Assembly: GCF_002898515.1 (NCBI RefSeq) | Contig: NZ_PPFX01000011.1 | Location: forward strand, 1-64,000 | Reading direction: 5' to 3' | From: Geothermobacter hydrogeniphilus | Lineage (GTDB): Bacteria; Desulfobacterota; Desulfuromonadia; Desulfuromonadales; Geothermobacteraceae | DNA length: 64,000 nt | Shown here: positions 33,964-43,620 of the stretch, one piece after another | Layout of the letters: each line of letters starts with the position of its first letter | Numbering within the stretch: position 1 is the first letter of the stretch | Program-made: the position numbers and the translations under genes | Notes under the pieces: generated by a model | What the model was told of the DNA's origin: nothing | The model's input: only the letters and a program-made list of their open reading frames with translations | Databases searched by the model: none

Positions 33964-34287
33964 TAGATGTCTCCATGTGTATCCTGAGGATTGCAGCAGG
34001 CCGGGATGCGGCAGGAGGTACTGCACCTGATGGAGTTGCTTGGACGGGCGACCTCGGATTGAATCCCTTTTTTGATGCTGTCCTCATACGCCCCGCTGTA
34101 CTGCGGGGTTTTTTGTTTGAGATGCGAGGGCAGGTCTCGGATTATCGGTTATTCTCTTCCCCTTGTCGATCATCGAATCGTATTGTCTGACAGGCTTCAC
34201 CGAACTGTCCTTGGACGATCTTCAGAAGCCAGTCAGAGAGCTGTGCCCGGCCCCACAATGCGCGTCATCCTTTTCCGATAAATGCCC
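33964..34287. other. Intergenic region without a supported gene; orphan terminator-like hairpin
   Basis: No coding region with a ribosome-binding site or recognisable product was found. A hairpin CCCCGC-N6-GCGGGG at 34091-34108 is followed by TTTTTT, a plus-strand terminator with no gene directly before it. A small RNA or a decayed gene upstream would explain it; neither is shown. Confidence 0.35.
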
Positions 34288-34342
34288 TTGACAAGACCCG
34301 CGAGGCTTCTGTAGCTTTAAGTAAGTAATTGATTACTTACTT
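34288..34342 (+). promoter_or_regulatory. Promoter and 24-bp palindromic operator of the efflux operon
   Basis: A perfect TTGACA lies at 34288-34293; the -10 region about 17-18 bp downstream is poor (TAGCTT). The operator at 34319-34342 is a perfect palindrome with 11-bp arms (AAGTAAGTAAT and its complement) around TG. It ends 15 bp before the TetR gene, so the regulator most likely represses itself and the efflux genes here. Confidence 0.7.
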
Positions 34343-34357
34343 TGCAGCGGAGGCACC

Positions 34358-34996
34358 ATGACGGCTCAAAAAAGACATCTCCCCTCGAAGAAACGGCGTG
34401 TGACAATCGTCGAGTCCGTGGTCGAACTGGCCGCCTTTCAGAATCCGACCGGGATCACAACCGCTGCCATTGCCGGGCACATGGGACTGACTCAGGGGGC
34501 TCTGTTCCGGCACTTCGCAAGCAAGGAGGAGATCCTGCAGGCGGTAATGGAATGGGTGGCCGAGCGCCTGTTGCCGCGCGTGGAAAAGGCAGCACAGGCG
34601 GCGCCCCCCCTGGCGGCTCTGGAGGCGGTTTTCATGACACACGTCGACTTCGTGATTGAATGGCCGGGAGTCCCGCGCATTCTGTTCGCCGAGCTGCAGA
34701 GAGCCGAAGACAGCCCGCCCAAGCGTGTGGTCCAGTCTCTGATCCAGCGCTACGGAGAACAGCTGCAGAGACTGATCGAAGCCGGCAAGGCTAACGGCGA
34801 CCTGGATCCACGCCTCGACACGGAAGCCGCGGCGAGCCTGTTTATCGGCACAATCCAGGGGCTGGTGATGCAATCACTGCTGGCAGGGGACGTCAATCGC
34901 ATGCGGCAGGAAGCTCCGAAAGTTTTCGCCATCTACCGGCGCGGCATCAGAAATTCCTCCCCGGGCCTGAACGGTTCGGAAAGGTGCGGCCAATGA
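34358..34996 (+). CDS. TetR-family transcriptional regulator
   Basis: The 212-residue product has an N-terminal helix-turn-helix (about 25-65: TTAAIAGHMGLTQGALFRHFASKEEILQAV) and an all-helical ligand-binding domain. ATG 34358 follows GGAGG. It is the first gene before a TolC/adaptor/RND set, with a perfect palindrome just upstream, so it is predicted to control efflux in response to an unidentified ligand. Confidence 0.9.
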   Translation: MTAQKRHLPSKKRRVTIVESVVELAAFQNPTGITTAAIAGHMGLTQGALFRHFASKEEILQAVMEWVAERLLPRVEKAAQAAPPLAALEAVFMTHVDFVIEWPGVPRILFAELQRAEDSPPKRVVQSLIQRYGEQLQRLIEAGKANGDLDPRLDTEAAASLFIGTIQGLVMQSLLAGDVNRMRQEAPKVFAIYRRGIRNSSPGLNGSERCGQ

Positions 34997-35108
34997 GAAG
35001 CTGTTCGCATATTTTACGGCGCCGGCAAAAGGTCGGCGGGAAGCCGGAAACCCCGGGCAGCACCCGGCCGGCGGCAGGCGTTCTCCCCCAGTTGAGGAGG
35101 AATTGACG

Positions 35109-36446
35109 ATGAACCGGTCCCGCGGCCCCGGGATTCTGAGCCTGTTCTGTCTGCTCGCCCTGTTCCTTCCCGCTGCACCGGGACGGGCCTTCACGCTTGA
35201 CGATTGCGTGGAGCTGGCCTTGCGGAACAACCCAGGGCTGCAGAAACAACGAATGGGGCCAGATCTCGCTCAGACCGACCTCTCCGCCCGGAAGGGACTG
35301 CGGTTCGGCAGGCTGGATGCCGTTTCTTCCTACACCCACTACAACCTGCCGCGGACCCTGGTTCCACTGACTCCGGGGGCCATCTTCGCCAACCCGGCGG
35401 GTGTTGCCACCACCGAGGATCTGTTTACAGTCGGAATTATCTACGAGATCCAGCTCTTTACCGGGTTCGCCCAGACCCGATCCATCGAGGCCGCCGCACT
35501 GCAGAAAGAACTGGCCGACGCCACCCTGAGACTGAGCCGGGAACAGCTGGTCTACAACGTGAAGACCCTTTACGTGAATATCCTCTCGTTCCAGGCCCGG
35601 GAAAAAGCCCAGCGAACCTATGTCGAGTCTCTGCAGCGACTCCACGAGCAGATCTCGCGGGAATTCCGGCTGGGCAAAAAGGCGCGCGTCGATCAACTGA
35701 AAGCCGCCGCCGAACTGGAAGCCGCCAAGGCAGAACTGGCGGGAACCGGAGCCAATATCGCGGCCACGAAAGCTGCCCTGGAAAGCCTGCTTAATCTCGA
35801 CCGGCTTCCGCCGCTGGAGGAGATCAAGCTGTCCCCGGAGTCGGTCACGGCCGCCCAGGAGCAGCTTGTCGCCCGGCTGAAGGACACGAGTCGCCTGCGG
35901 ATCGCCCGGCTGGCCAGGCTCAGAAACGCCAGGCTTGCCGACAAGGAGACCTCCGCCCTGTATCCCCAGATCGTCCTGAATGCCGGCTATGGGCAGAACT
36001 TCGGCCCCAACGACAGCAGCCATCCCGATTCCGGCGACTGGAACAACCATGAGGTCTGGCAGGTTGGCCTGAATCTCAAATGGAACATCTTCGATTTCGG
36101 CAACACTCGAAACAGGCTGGCAAAAGCCAGGATTGTCGAGCAGCAGAGCCGTTACCAGGAAACGGAAACCCTGCTCGAGCTGAAACGCGCCGTCAGCGAA
36201 GCGGTGACCAAGATCAATGCCGCCGTCAGCGATTATCTGAGCGCGCGGACCGAACTCGAACTGACCCGCCAGACCGCGCAGATTGAACAGGTCCGTTATG
36301 ACCGAGGAGCCGCGACGCTCAACGACCTGCTTTACGCCAGGGCAAGGCATCTGCTGGCCGAAAGCCGCTTCATCGCCGCCGGCTATACCTATGAGGTCGC
36401 GAACTTCCACCTCGAGTATCTGCTCGAAACCGGAGACCAAAAATGA
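35109..36446 (+). CDS. TolC-like outer-membrane efflux channel
   Basis: ATG 35109 after GAGGAGG gives 445 residues with a Sec signal ending GRA-F. Two related OEP halves (about 20-220 and 235-430) have long amphipathic helices (LDDCVELALRNNPGLQKQ opens the first). It forms the exit duct of the tripartite pump with the following two genes. Its stop overlaps the adaptor start by four bases. Confidence 0.9.
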   Translation: MNRSRGPGILSLFCLLALFLPAAPGRAFTLDDCVELALRNNPGLQKQRMGPDLAQTDLSARKGLRFGRLDAVSSYTHYNLPRTLVPLTPGAIFANPAGVATTEDLFTVGIIYEIQLFTGFAQTRSIEAAALQKELADATLRLSREQLVYNVKTLYVNILSFQAREKAQRTYVESLQRLHEQISREFRLGKKARVDQLKAAAELEAAKAELAGTGANIAATKAALESLLNLDRLPPLEEIKLSPESVTAAQEQLVARLKDTSRLRIARLARLRNARLADKETSALYPQIVLNAGYGQNFGPNDSSHPDSGDWNNHEVWQVGLNLKWNIFDFGNTRNRLAKARIVEQQSRYQETETLLELKRAVSEAVTKINAAVSDYLSARTELELTRQTAQIEQVRYDRGAATLNDLLYARARHLLAESRFIAAGYTYEVANFHLEYLLETGDQK

Positions 36447-37510
36447 AGAAGACCCTCCTCGTTGTCCTGCTTGCCGGCCTGGTTGCCGCAGGTGGGATCC
36501 TGCTGAAAAAACGCTGGCAGGAAATTGCCGAAGCCCCGGTCGCGACGCTGCCGGTTCATTCCGTCAGAATAACGCTGCCAGAAACCCGGACGGTTTCCCG
36601 GACCGGCAGCTTTCTGGCCGAGCTGAAAGCAGCCAAAAGCGCCGAGATCTCCGCGAAGATTTCCGGACGGATCGTCCGGCTGCCGGTACACGAGAGCCAG
36701 CAGGTCCGCCAAGGCGAGATCCTGGTGCGGATCGACGACCGGGAACTCGTCGCCGGCATCAGGGCGCTGCAGTCGCGGCTGGTGGCAGCCAACAGGCAGC
36801 GGGATTACGCCCGGGCCGAACATGAACGGAACCTGGAGCTGTTCCGGGCCGGCGGCATCTCCCGGGAAAAACTCGAAGCATCCGAAGTCACCAGATCCTT
36901 CACGGACGCCGAGGTGGACGATCTGCAACAGAAAATCAACAGCCTGGAAAGTCAGCTCGACTATCTGAACATCCGGGCCCCGTTCGACGGGATTGTCGGC
37001 ACTATCCTGCTGCGGGAAGGGGATCTGGCGGTACCCGGCAGGGCCATTCTTAGACTCAATTCCCTGCCCCGGAAATTGACCTTCCGTTTCGTTCCCGAAA
37101 CCGTCAGGATCGAAACGGGGCAGGAGGTTCTGCACAAGGGCGGAAAGTTCGGTCGCGTCGCCCGGCTTTACAATGACGCCAGCGATGGGCTGGCGGTGGC
37201 CGAAGTTGTGCCGGACCGGGACATCGACCTGCCGGTCGGCAGTTTCCTGATGCTCGACGTGGTGCTTGGTACTGCAACCGGCTGTTCGCTGCCGGTCGAG
37301 GCTATCCTGCACCGGACGCAGGGCGTCAGCGTCATGCTCTACCAGGATGGCCGGTTCACCGAACTGCCGGTCAGCGTCCGGATGCAGGATTCCAGGTACG
37401 CCTTGGTGTCACCCTGCCCGACTCTGCCCGTGGCCCTGGCCCCGGAAACCCGGTTGAGCCTGTTGCCCGGCTACGGTCCGGTCAGGATTCTTTCGGAGCC
37501 GAAGGAATGA
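36443..37510 (+). CDS. RND periplasmic adaptor (membrane fusion protein)
   Basis: The 355-residue product has an N-terminal anchor (residues 5-20). The lipoyl-like half motif AAKSAEISAKISGRIVRLPVHESQQVRQGEILVRIDDRE precedes a short coiled-coil hairpin (about 95-165). The second lipoyl half (IRAPFDGIVGTILLREGDLAVPG) and beta-barrel domains follow. It links the RND pump to the TolC channel. ATGA overlaps occur on both sides. Confidence 0.9.
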   Translation: MKKTLLVVLLAGLVAAGGILLKKRWQEIAEAPVATLPVHSVRITLPETRTVSRTGSFLAELKAAKSAEISAKISGRIVRLPVHESQQVRQGEILVRIDDRELVAGIRALQSRLVAANRQRDYARAEHERNLELFRAGGISREKLEASEVTRSFTDAEVDDLQQKINSLESQLDYLNIRAPFDGIVGTILLREGDLAVPGRAILRLNSLPRKLTFRFVPETVRIETGQEVLHKGGKFGRVARLYNDASDGLAVAEVVPDRDIDLPVGSFLMLDVVLGTATGCSLPVEAILHRTQGVSVMLYQDGRFTELPVSVRMQDSRYALVSPCPTLPVALAPETRLSLLPGYGPVRILSEPKE

Positions 37511-40500
37511 CCGGCGACTGGATCGAACGCCTGCTGGGGCGTCCCTATTTCATCTATTCTTTTCTGGGCATGTTCCTGCTGCTCGGCCTCTTCGGGTACG
37601 AAAGACTCGACCGCAAGCTGTTCCCGGACTCCAACTACCCCGAAATTGCGGTAGTGATTGTCCAGCCGGGCGGCTCGGCCGGAACCATCGCCGCCAACAT
37701 CAGTGTTCCGGTCGAGGAAGAACTCTACACTCTGGACAAGATCCGCCGGGTCTACTCGACCACCATCGACGAGGTCGCGGTGATCCGGGCCGAATTCGAT
37801 TACGGCAAGGATCTGGAAATGGCGGCCAGCGATGTCAGCAATTCGCTCGGCAAGATCCGCTCGTCGCTTCCGGACGATATTCTCGAGCCCCAGGTACACA
37901 AGATATCCGCCGCCACCGCCCCGGTGCTGGTGATCGCTGTCAATCCCCGCCAGGCCGCTGTGCCGCTCGAGGATATCCGGATGCTGGCCGAACAGCGCCT
38001 GAAACAACGGCTGATCAAACTGCCCGGAGTCGCCAATGTCGAAGTTTTCGGTGGCTACAAGAAGGAACTCCAGATCATTGTTGACAAGGGAAAACTCGAC
38101 CGCTACGGGCTGGGAATCGGCGACCTGCTGGCGGCGGTGCGGGCCAACAACCGCGATTACGCGCTCGGCTTCATCACCAGCGACCGCAGCCGCTACCTGC
38201 TCAGGTCCCCGGCGCGCGCGGAGAGCGTCGAAGAGCTCAGGGCATTGCACCTGAACACCGAGATCACTCTGGCCGATGTGGCGGACGTCTACTTCGGCCA
38301 CTACGAGAACAGCGCCGCCTACTATGGCAACGGCAAGGCGGCCATTGCCCTGGCTGTCCAGCGCGGCCTCGACAGTGACGTGATCCGCACCATCGAAGGT
38401 GTCGAAGCGGAACTGGACGCCATCCGTTCCGAATACCCGCAGCTCGATTTCGAGATTACCGATACCCAGAAAGACACCATCGTCCAGTCGACCGACAACA
38501 TGTTCGAGTCCCTGCGGGACGCGATTCTCATGTCGATCTTTGTGGTCTTTCTCTTCCTGGCCAGTTTCCGGCAGGTGCTGGTGGTGCTGGTCACCATCCC
38601 CCTGGTGTATGCTTCGACCGTCGCCCTGATGTGGCTGGTCGGCATCGAGTTCAATGTCGTGACCCTGACCGGGATCATCCTGGCGCTGGGGCTGCTGCTC
38701 GACGATGCCGTGGTGGTCATGGAAAATATCGAACGCCATTACCGGGAACTGGGGAAGGGAATCCGCAAGGCGGTCCTGGAAGGCACTCGGGAGATCATGT
38801 TCGCCGATCTTTCCGGCACGGTCACGACCATGATCGCCCTGGCCCCGATCCTCTTTGTCGGCGGCTACCCGCAGACCGTGTTCCGCCCCCTGGCCTCGAC
38901 CCTGCTACTGGCGCTGGCGGCCTCCTATGTCATTTCAATCACGGCGGTCCCCCTGCTGTCACTGAAAATCCTGCCCCTCAACCACCCGCTGCTGCTTGCC
39001 GCCGAGGCCTTTTTTTACCGTCTCAGCAACCGGGCTAACGAGACGGTGCAGAATTTTTTTCGGCGTGCGGTCGAAGCGGCACTGGATCGCAAAGCGGTTG
39101 CCGTCATCTATTCGGCCGCCCTGTTGCTGCTGTTTGTCATCAGCGTAAGAATCGTGATGCCGACGGTTGGCAGGGAGTTGATGCCGCCCATGGATACCGG
39201 GGGCGTGCGCATTCACATCACCACTGCCCCCAATCTGCCGATTGCCGCCAGTCGGAAAATCGCTCGTCAAGTCAACCGGATCGTCACCGACGCCGGCCCG
39301 CTGGACTATCTTTCCACGACCATCGGCAGCGAGCCCGGGGTCCTGAGCATCGGCAGCGGGTCCGGCATCGACCACATCGCCGTGACCGCCACCTACGTCA
39401 ACCGCTACAAGCGCAAGGAATCGGTCTGGGCGATCGAGCAGCGGCTTCGCGAGCGCCTGGCCCGGGTCGAAAACATCAAACAGCTGGAAGTGGTCGACTA
39501 CGGAGCCACCGCCCTCTCCAGCATCCGCGCCAATATCGACATCATGCTGTCTGGCCCCGACCTCGAAGCCCTGGTGCGGGCCGGCGACCTGGTGGAACAG
39601 GCTCTCTACCGGGTCCGCGGCATCGTTTCGGTCGGCCGGACCTGGCATCTCGACAAAAGGGTCTACAATCTTGAAATCGACCGGGCCCGGGCCGCGCACT
39701 ACGGCCTGGACAATGCCGCCATCACCAGCCAGCTCCAGGCCCTGCTGCGCGGTGCCCTGGTGAGCAGCTTTCCCGCCGGCAACAGCCTCGACTTCGGGGT
39801 GAGGGTCTGGCTGCCGTCCACCCAGCGCGACCGGCTCGAACTGTTCTCCACGCTCCTGCTCGACGCTCCCGTAGGGAAAATCCCGCTCGCGGCGATTGCC
39901 CGCATTCGACGCGACCTGGAACCTGGGCTTATCTCCCGGGAAGGGCTCGCTTACACGCTCAACGTCTACGGGTACCGTGAAAAGTCCGCCATCTCGCACA
40001 TCATGGCGGAGTTTGAACGGATATTCGCCGGAACGGAACTGCCGCCTTCGGTCAGGATGGAGCAGGTTGGCGACATCCGCGAATTCAACAATTCAGCCGG
40101 GCGCATGGCCGGCGCGATCGGCTTTGCGGTCCTTCTGATCTTCTTCACCCTGATCCCCCTTTTCAATTCGATCCGAGTGCCACTGATGATCATCCTCTCG
40201 ATTCCGCTGACCATCATCGGGGCGGCATGGGTCCTGCTGCTGCTCGGCTACCATGTTTCGATGCCGGCAATGATGGGTTTCATCCTGCTTTCCGGCATCA
40301 TCGTGAACAACGCGATTTTGCTGATCCACTTCGCCCAGGAAAAAATCGCCGAAGGGCTGGATAAAAGGACGGCGATGATCGAAAGTATCCGCATCCGTAC
40401 CCGGCCGGTCCTGATGACCGCGTTCGCCGTCGCGGCCGGAATGCTGCCGGTGGCCCTCGGCTCGGCCATCGGCCTGGAACGGCTGGCCCCGCTCGGCGCC

Positions 40501-40587
40501 GTGGCGATCGGCGGCTTGTTGGTTGGAACATTTCTGACCCTGGTCTTCATTCCGCTGATCTTCATCTGGACAACCAGGACCCCCTAG
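37507..40587 (+). CDS. RND efflux permease (HAE1/AcrB-like)
   Basis: The 1026-residue product matches the AcrB family length. Helix 1 lies at residues 10-28 and a large periplasmic loop follows. The TM4 motif GLLLDDAVVVMENIERHY carries two proton-relay aspartates (near 400). There is a second periplasmic loop and a C-terminal bundle with LLSGIIVNNAILLIHF. Substrates cannot be predicted. It is the last gene of the tetR-tolC-adaptor-RND operon; no terminator is evident after it. Confidence 0.9.
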   Translation: MTGDWIERLLGRPYFIYSFLGMFLLLGLFGYERLDRKLFPDSNYPEIAVVIVQPGGSAGTIAANISVPVEEELYTLDKIRRVYSTTIDEVAVIRAEFDYGKDLEMAASDVSNSLGKIRSSLPDDILEPQVHKISAATAPVLVIAVNPRQAAVPLEDIRMLAEQRLKQRLIKLPGVANVEVFGGYKKELQIIVDKGKLDRYGLGIGDLLAAVRANNRDYALGFITSDRSRYLLRSPARAESVEELRALHLNTEITLADVADVYFGHYENSAAYYGNGKAAIALAVQRGLDSDVIRTIEGVEAELDAIRSEYPQLDFEITDTQKDTIVQSTDNMFESLRDAILMSIFVVFLFLASFRQVLVVLVTIPLVYASTVALMWLVGIEFNVVTLTGIILALGLLLDDAVVVMENIERHYRELGKGIRKAVLEGTREIMFADLSGTVTTMIALAPILFVGGYPQTVFRPLASTLLLALAASYVISITAVPLLSLKILPLNHPLLLAAEAFFYRLSNRANETVQNFFRRAVEAALDRKAVAVIYSAALLLLFVISVRIVMPTVGRELMPPMDTGGVRIHITTAPNLPIAASRKIARQVNRIVTDAGPLDYLSTTIGSEPGVLSIGSGSGIDHIAVTATYVNRYKRKESVWAIEQRLRERLARVENIKQLEVVDYGATALSSIRANIDIMLSGPDLEALVRAGDLVEQALYRVRGIVSVGRTWHLDKRVYNLEIDRARAAHYGLDNAAITSQLQALLRGALVSSFPAGNSLDFGVRVWLPSTQRDRLELFSTLLLDAPVGKIPLAAIARIRRDLEPGLISREGLAYTLNVYGYREKSAISHIMAEFERIFAGTELPPSVRMEQVGDIREFNNSAGRMAGAIGFAVLLIFFTLIPLFNSIRVPLMIILSIPLTIIGAAWVLLLLGYHVSMPAMMGFILLSGIIVNNAILLIHFAQEKIAEGLDKRTAMIESIRIRTRPVLMTAFAVAAGMLPVALGSAIGLERLAPLGAVAIGGLLVGTFLTLVFIPLIFIWTTRTP

Positions 40588-40812
40588 AGGACATTGCCTG
40601 GAGAAAGAGCCTTGTTATGCTTGCGGGACGTTGGTTGATTGTTGAATGAGAAAGTTGCTCATGAATTTCATCATCTACGAATATATTGATGTCTGCGCGA
40701 GAGGTTGAAGGAGCGTCTGTGGGAGGAGGAAAGAAAAGTAAAGCCGAGCCCTGAACAGGACCCAGCTTTCTCTCCAGGTAGAAAGGTAGAATATTGCAAG
40801 GCGGCTCAAAAG
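40588..40812. other. Intergenic region, nothing recognised
   Basis: No ORF with a plausible start, tRNA or clear hairpin terminator was seen between the RND gene and repeat D. Confidence 0.4.
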
Positions 40813-40890
40813 GTTGCAGATGCGAGGCGCCCGCCGGCCGAGGAGCGAGTCGTAGCGGCAGTTACGTCGCAGCGACGAGGCCAGGGGCAA
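40813..40890. repeat. Direct repeat D, right copy
   Basis: It matches 33816-33897 in the same orientation (GTTGCAGATG to GAGGCCAGGGGCAA). It lies 27 bp beyond the stop of the intact desulfoferrodoxin gene. Together with the left copy it brackets the efflux operon. Confidence 0.65.
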
Positions 40891-40917
40891 CGAAGCAGAT
40901 GTGACCTTTTCAGCCGC

Positions 40918-41298
40918 CTACCCCTTGGTAGACCAGTGTCCGTGGAGGTTGCAGTACTCGCGGGCGGTCACGGCCGTGGCGGTGATCGGGAAGGTTGCTT
41001 CGGGAGCGTCGCCGGGGTTGAGAAACTGGCGGTAGACTTTGCCGTCGGCCAGCAGTTCGATCCACTCGATGTAGTGATCGTCCTGCATCGGGTGAGCGAC
41101 ACTGCCGATCTTGACGGTGATGCTGTCGGTGCCGATTTCGATCACCGGGACATGCTTTTCCAGTGCCGCGTCAACGGTATTCTCCGTCATCAGGGTCATT
41201 TTCTGGTTGCAGCAGACCAGCGGCGCGGCCCCGCTGTGCAGGACTTCAACGATGTTGCCGCAGAGTTCGCATTTGTAGACTTCGAGTTGTTTGGCCAT
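40918..41298 (-). CDS. dfx: Desulfoferrodoxin (class II superoxide reductase)
   Basis: The 126-residue product has the desulforedoxin centre I ligands Cys10, Cys13, Cys29 and Cys30. The catalytic centre II ligands His49, His69, His75, Cys116 and His119 are all present. It reduces superoxide to peroxide in the cytoplasm, taking electrons from rubredoxin-like donors. ATG 41298 lies behind AGGAG; the TTG one codon earlier is unlikely. The gene is monocistronic. Its 3' end adjoins repeat D, and a relic of a similar 3' end lies at 33925. Confidence 0.95.
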   Translation of the reverse strand: MAKQLEVYKCELCGNIVEVLHSGAAPLVCCNQKMTLMTENTVDAALEKHVPVIEIGTDSITVKIGSVAHPMQDDHYIEWIELLADGKVYRQFLNPGDAPEATFPITATAVTAREYCNLHGHWSTKG

Positions 41299-41480
41299 CA
41301 ATTTTCTCCTTGGTAAAGGGACGGATTCAGGGGTGAAAACAGAGGAAAGCTTACCACAGCCTGGCGGTTCTTCAAGTTGGCCGGGGGACGCTTCGAGTGT
41401 CTCCGGGGCTTGCCTTCGGCCATAGACCTGATATAAGGTTCCAATGTTATTTCCATGAGTTGCAACGATAGGAGCGCTTG

Positions 41481-41945
41481 ATGAGCCGATTCAGCCTGTT
41501 CTCCGCCGGATTGCTGCTGTTCTTTTTCACCGGATCCCTGCCCGCCCTGGCCGGCCCGCCACCGGCGCCCGGGCCCAAGGTGCGCTGCCCGGTCTGCGGT
41601 ATGTTTGTCGCGCCCTATGCCGCCTGGCAGTCGAGCATTCTTTACAGTGATGGTCACCGCGACTATTTTGACGGCCCGAAGGACCTGTTCCGGCAGTTCT
41701 TTTCTCTCGATGAGGCCGGCCTCAAGTCCGTCCGCGAGGTCTGGGTCACCGAGTACTATTCAACCCAGCCGATTCCGGCCGACGAGGTCTACTTCATCGG
41801 CGGCAGCGACGTGCTCGGCCCGATGGGAGAGGACCTGGTCCCGGTCAAGGGGCGCAAGGCGGCGGAAACCTTTCTCCGCGACCATGGCGGCAAGCGCATC
41901 CTGCAATTCGATGGTCACCAGCTGAATCCCGTGGCCGCGCAATGA
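41481..41945 (+). CDS. nosL: NosL-family copper-binding accessory protein
   Basis: ATG 41481 after AGGAG gives 154 residues with a Sec signal (cleavage near ALA-GP) and the NosL signature CPVCGMFV (about 36-43), then [14 protein letters not shown] and [14 protein letters not shown]. NosL-like proteins bind Cu(I) and help assemble nitrous oxide reductase. No nosZ is in this window, and here the gene heads an ABC-transporter operon, so it may serve another metal or exported enzyme. Confidence 0.85.
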   Translation: MSRFSLFSAGLLLFFFTGSLPALAGPPPAPGPKVRCPVCGMFVAPYAAWQSSILYSDGHRDYFDGPKDLFRQFFSLDEAGLKSVREVWVTEYYSTQPIPADEVYFIGGSDVLGPMGEDLVPVKGRKAAETFLRDHGGKRILQFDGHQLNPVAAQ

Positions 41946-42271
41946 TCCACCGCTGGCAGCTGTTTACCGCCCTCAGCCTGTTGCTTTTCTTCCTGCTGGG
42001 AGCCTTGTGGCTGACCGGCAGCCGGCGCCGCGGGCGGGAAGATGGTTCGTTGCTGGCCGTCCGACGGCAGCTGGTCGCCGGTCTGCAGTTGACCGATTTT
42101 GCCATCTGGACCGAGGCGCGTTACACCCGGCATCCTTCCCAGGCCGATTTTTTCACCCCCTTCCAGGATTTCCCCGGAGCCCTGGAGCATTTCCCCGCAG
42201 GTTCCCTGCTGGCGCCGCCGGTTTCGCATCCGTTGACGCGGCTGCGGGTTGCCAAAGCGAAAAGGCCCTGA
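41942..42271 (+). CDS. Single-pass membrane protein of unknown function, nosL-associated
   Basis: The 109-residue product has one transmembrane helix (about 8-26) followed by RRRGR and a periplasmic domain with TDFAIWTEARYTRHPSQADFFTPFQDFPGALEHFPAGS. No family is recognised. It overlaps nosL by four bases and stops five bases before the permease start, so it belongs to the operon. Confidence 0.7.
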   Translation: MIHRWQLFTALSLLLFFLLGALWLTGSRRRGREDGSLLAVRRQLVAGLQLTDFAIWTEARYTRHPSQADFFTPFQDFPGALEHFPAGSLLAPPVSHPLTRLRVAKAKRP

Positions 42272-42275
42272 TTCC

Positions 42276-43430
42276 GTGCGCCAGTTGAAGTTGCTGGAAT
42301 ATGCTCTCTCCGCTCTCTGGCGTCGCAAGGGGAAAACCACTGCCATCCTGGTGGTCTATGTCCTGACCGTGGCGGCGCTGGCATCGGTGCTGTTTCTCAC
42401 GCAGTCGCTGCGCACCGAGGCCGAGCTGCTGTTGCGGGATGCGCCCGAGCTGGTGGTGCAGCGTCTGGCGGCCGGACGGCATGCCCTGATTCCGGAGGAT
42501 TACGCCGCCGCCATCGCCGCTATCCCCGGGGTCGGCAAAGTTCAGCCGCGGATCTGGGGCTATTACTACGATGCCCTGACCAAGGCCAACTACACCCTGA
42601 TCGGCGTGCGTTCGAAGCAGGGGCCGATGCCCCTGCTCGCCGGGCGGCTGCCGACCGGGGTGGATGAGTGTGCGGTCGGGCAGGGGGTGGCCGAGACGCG
42701 TGATGTCGAGGTCGGGGATGATCTGATTCTGATCGATGGTGACAATCTCGGCGTCAGCCTTGAGGTGGTGGGGGTTTTCTCCTCGGAATCGCGGCTGTTG
42801 ACCAACGACCTGATCGTGCTTGAGGATGAGGCCCTGCGGCAGTTTTTCCGCCTGCCGGAAGGAGAGGCGACCGACCTCGCGGTGCAGGTCCACAATCCGC
42901 GTGAGGTCAACACCGTGGCCCGCAAGGTGGTGCGCCTGAAAGCGGATGCCCGGCCGATCACCCGCAGCGAGATTCTGCGTACCTACGATGCCGTTTTCAA
43001 CTGGCGCAGCGGCATGTTGCTGTCGATTTTTATCGCCGCGCTGAGCGCTTTCGCTATCCTTGCCTGGGATAAGGCGACCGGGGTCAGTGCCGAGGAAAAA
43101 CATGAAATCGGCGTCCTCAAGGCGATCGGCTGGGATACCGGGGACGTGCTGCTGCTGAAGTTCTGGGAAGGCCTGGCGCTGTCGCTGACCGCGGTGCTGC
43201 TCGGGCTGTTGGCGGCTTGGATCCATGTCTTCTGGTTCGGTGCCCCGCTGCTGGCGATGGTGGTCAAGGGCTGGTCGGTCCTCTTCCCGGCCTTTGACCT
43301 GGTGCCGCGGGTCGAACTGCAACAGCTGCTGGCGCTGATCCTGCTGACCGTTGCGCCCTACGTGGTGGCAACGGTGATTCCCTCCTGGAAAGCGGCGATA
43401 ACCGACCCGGACACGGTGCTGCGGGGGTAA
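42276..43430 (+). CDS. ABC transporter permease (FtsX/MacB-like)
   Basis: A GTG start at 42276 gives 384 residues: a first helix (about 22-42), a periplasmic MacB-like core domain (45-235) and three C-terminal helices (about 250-370), the FtsX-like pattern. GVSAEEKHEIGVLKAIGW is the coupling segment. The upstream frame extension overlaps the previous gene and is rejected. The cognate ATPase at 43621 is separated only by a palindromic repeat. Confidence 0.85.
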   Translation: MRQLKLLEYALSALWRRKGKTTAILVVYVLTVAALASVLFLTQSLRTEAELLLRDAPELVVQRLAAGRHALIPEDYAAAIAAIPGVGKVQPRIWGYYYDALTKANYTLIGVRSKQGPMPLLAGRLPTGVDECAVGQGVAETRDVEVGDDLILIDGDNLGVSLEVVGVFSSESRLLTNDLIVLEDEALRQFFRLPEGEATDLAVQVHNPREVNTVARKVVRLKADARPITRSEILRTYDAVFNWRSGMLLSIFIAALSAFAILAWDKATGVSAEEKHEIGVLKAIGWDTGDVLLLKFWEGLALSLTAVLLGLLAAWIHVFWFGAPLLAMVVKGWSVLFPAFDLVPRVELQQLLALILLTVAPYVVATVIPSWKAAITDPDTVLRG

Positions 43431-43440
43431 CCCGTTATCG

Positions 43441-43600
43441 GGTCGCCATGTTCAAGGACAATTTCAACGCAGAGCGGGAGAGAAGGAGAGACGGAGAGAT
43501 CGTAAAGTTAACTTCAGAAAAAAGATTTCTCTCCATCTCAGCCTCTCTCCGCCTCTGCGTTGAAAACAGGTTTTGACCTTCTGGGTGTCTTGGCGGCACC
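43441..43600. repeat. Nested palindromic repeat R, copy 2
   Basis: The inner arms TTTCAACGCAGAGCGGGAGAG and CTCTCCGCCTCTGCGTTGAAA, with a degenerate right outer arm TGTCTTGGCGGCACC. It splits the ABC permease and ATPase genes. Confidence 0.85.
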
Positions 43601-43620
43601 GAATATTGCAAGGTTCTGTC

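Noticed and set aside
33975-34190. 71-codon ORF before the TetR promoter
   Set aside because: It has no ribosome-binding site or recognisable product and runs through the orphan terminator hairpin.
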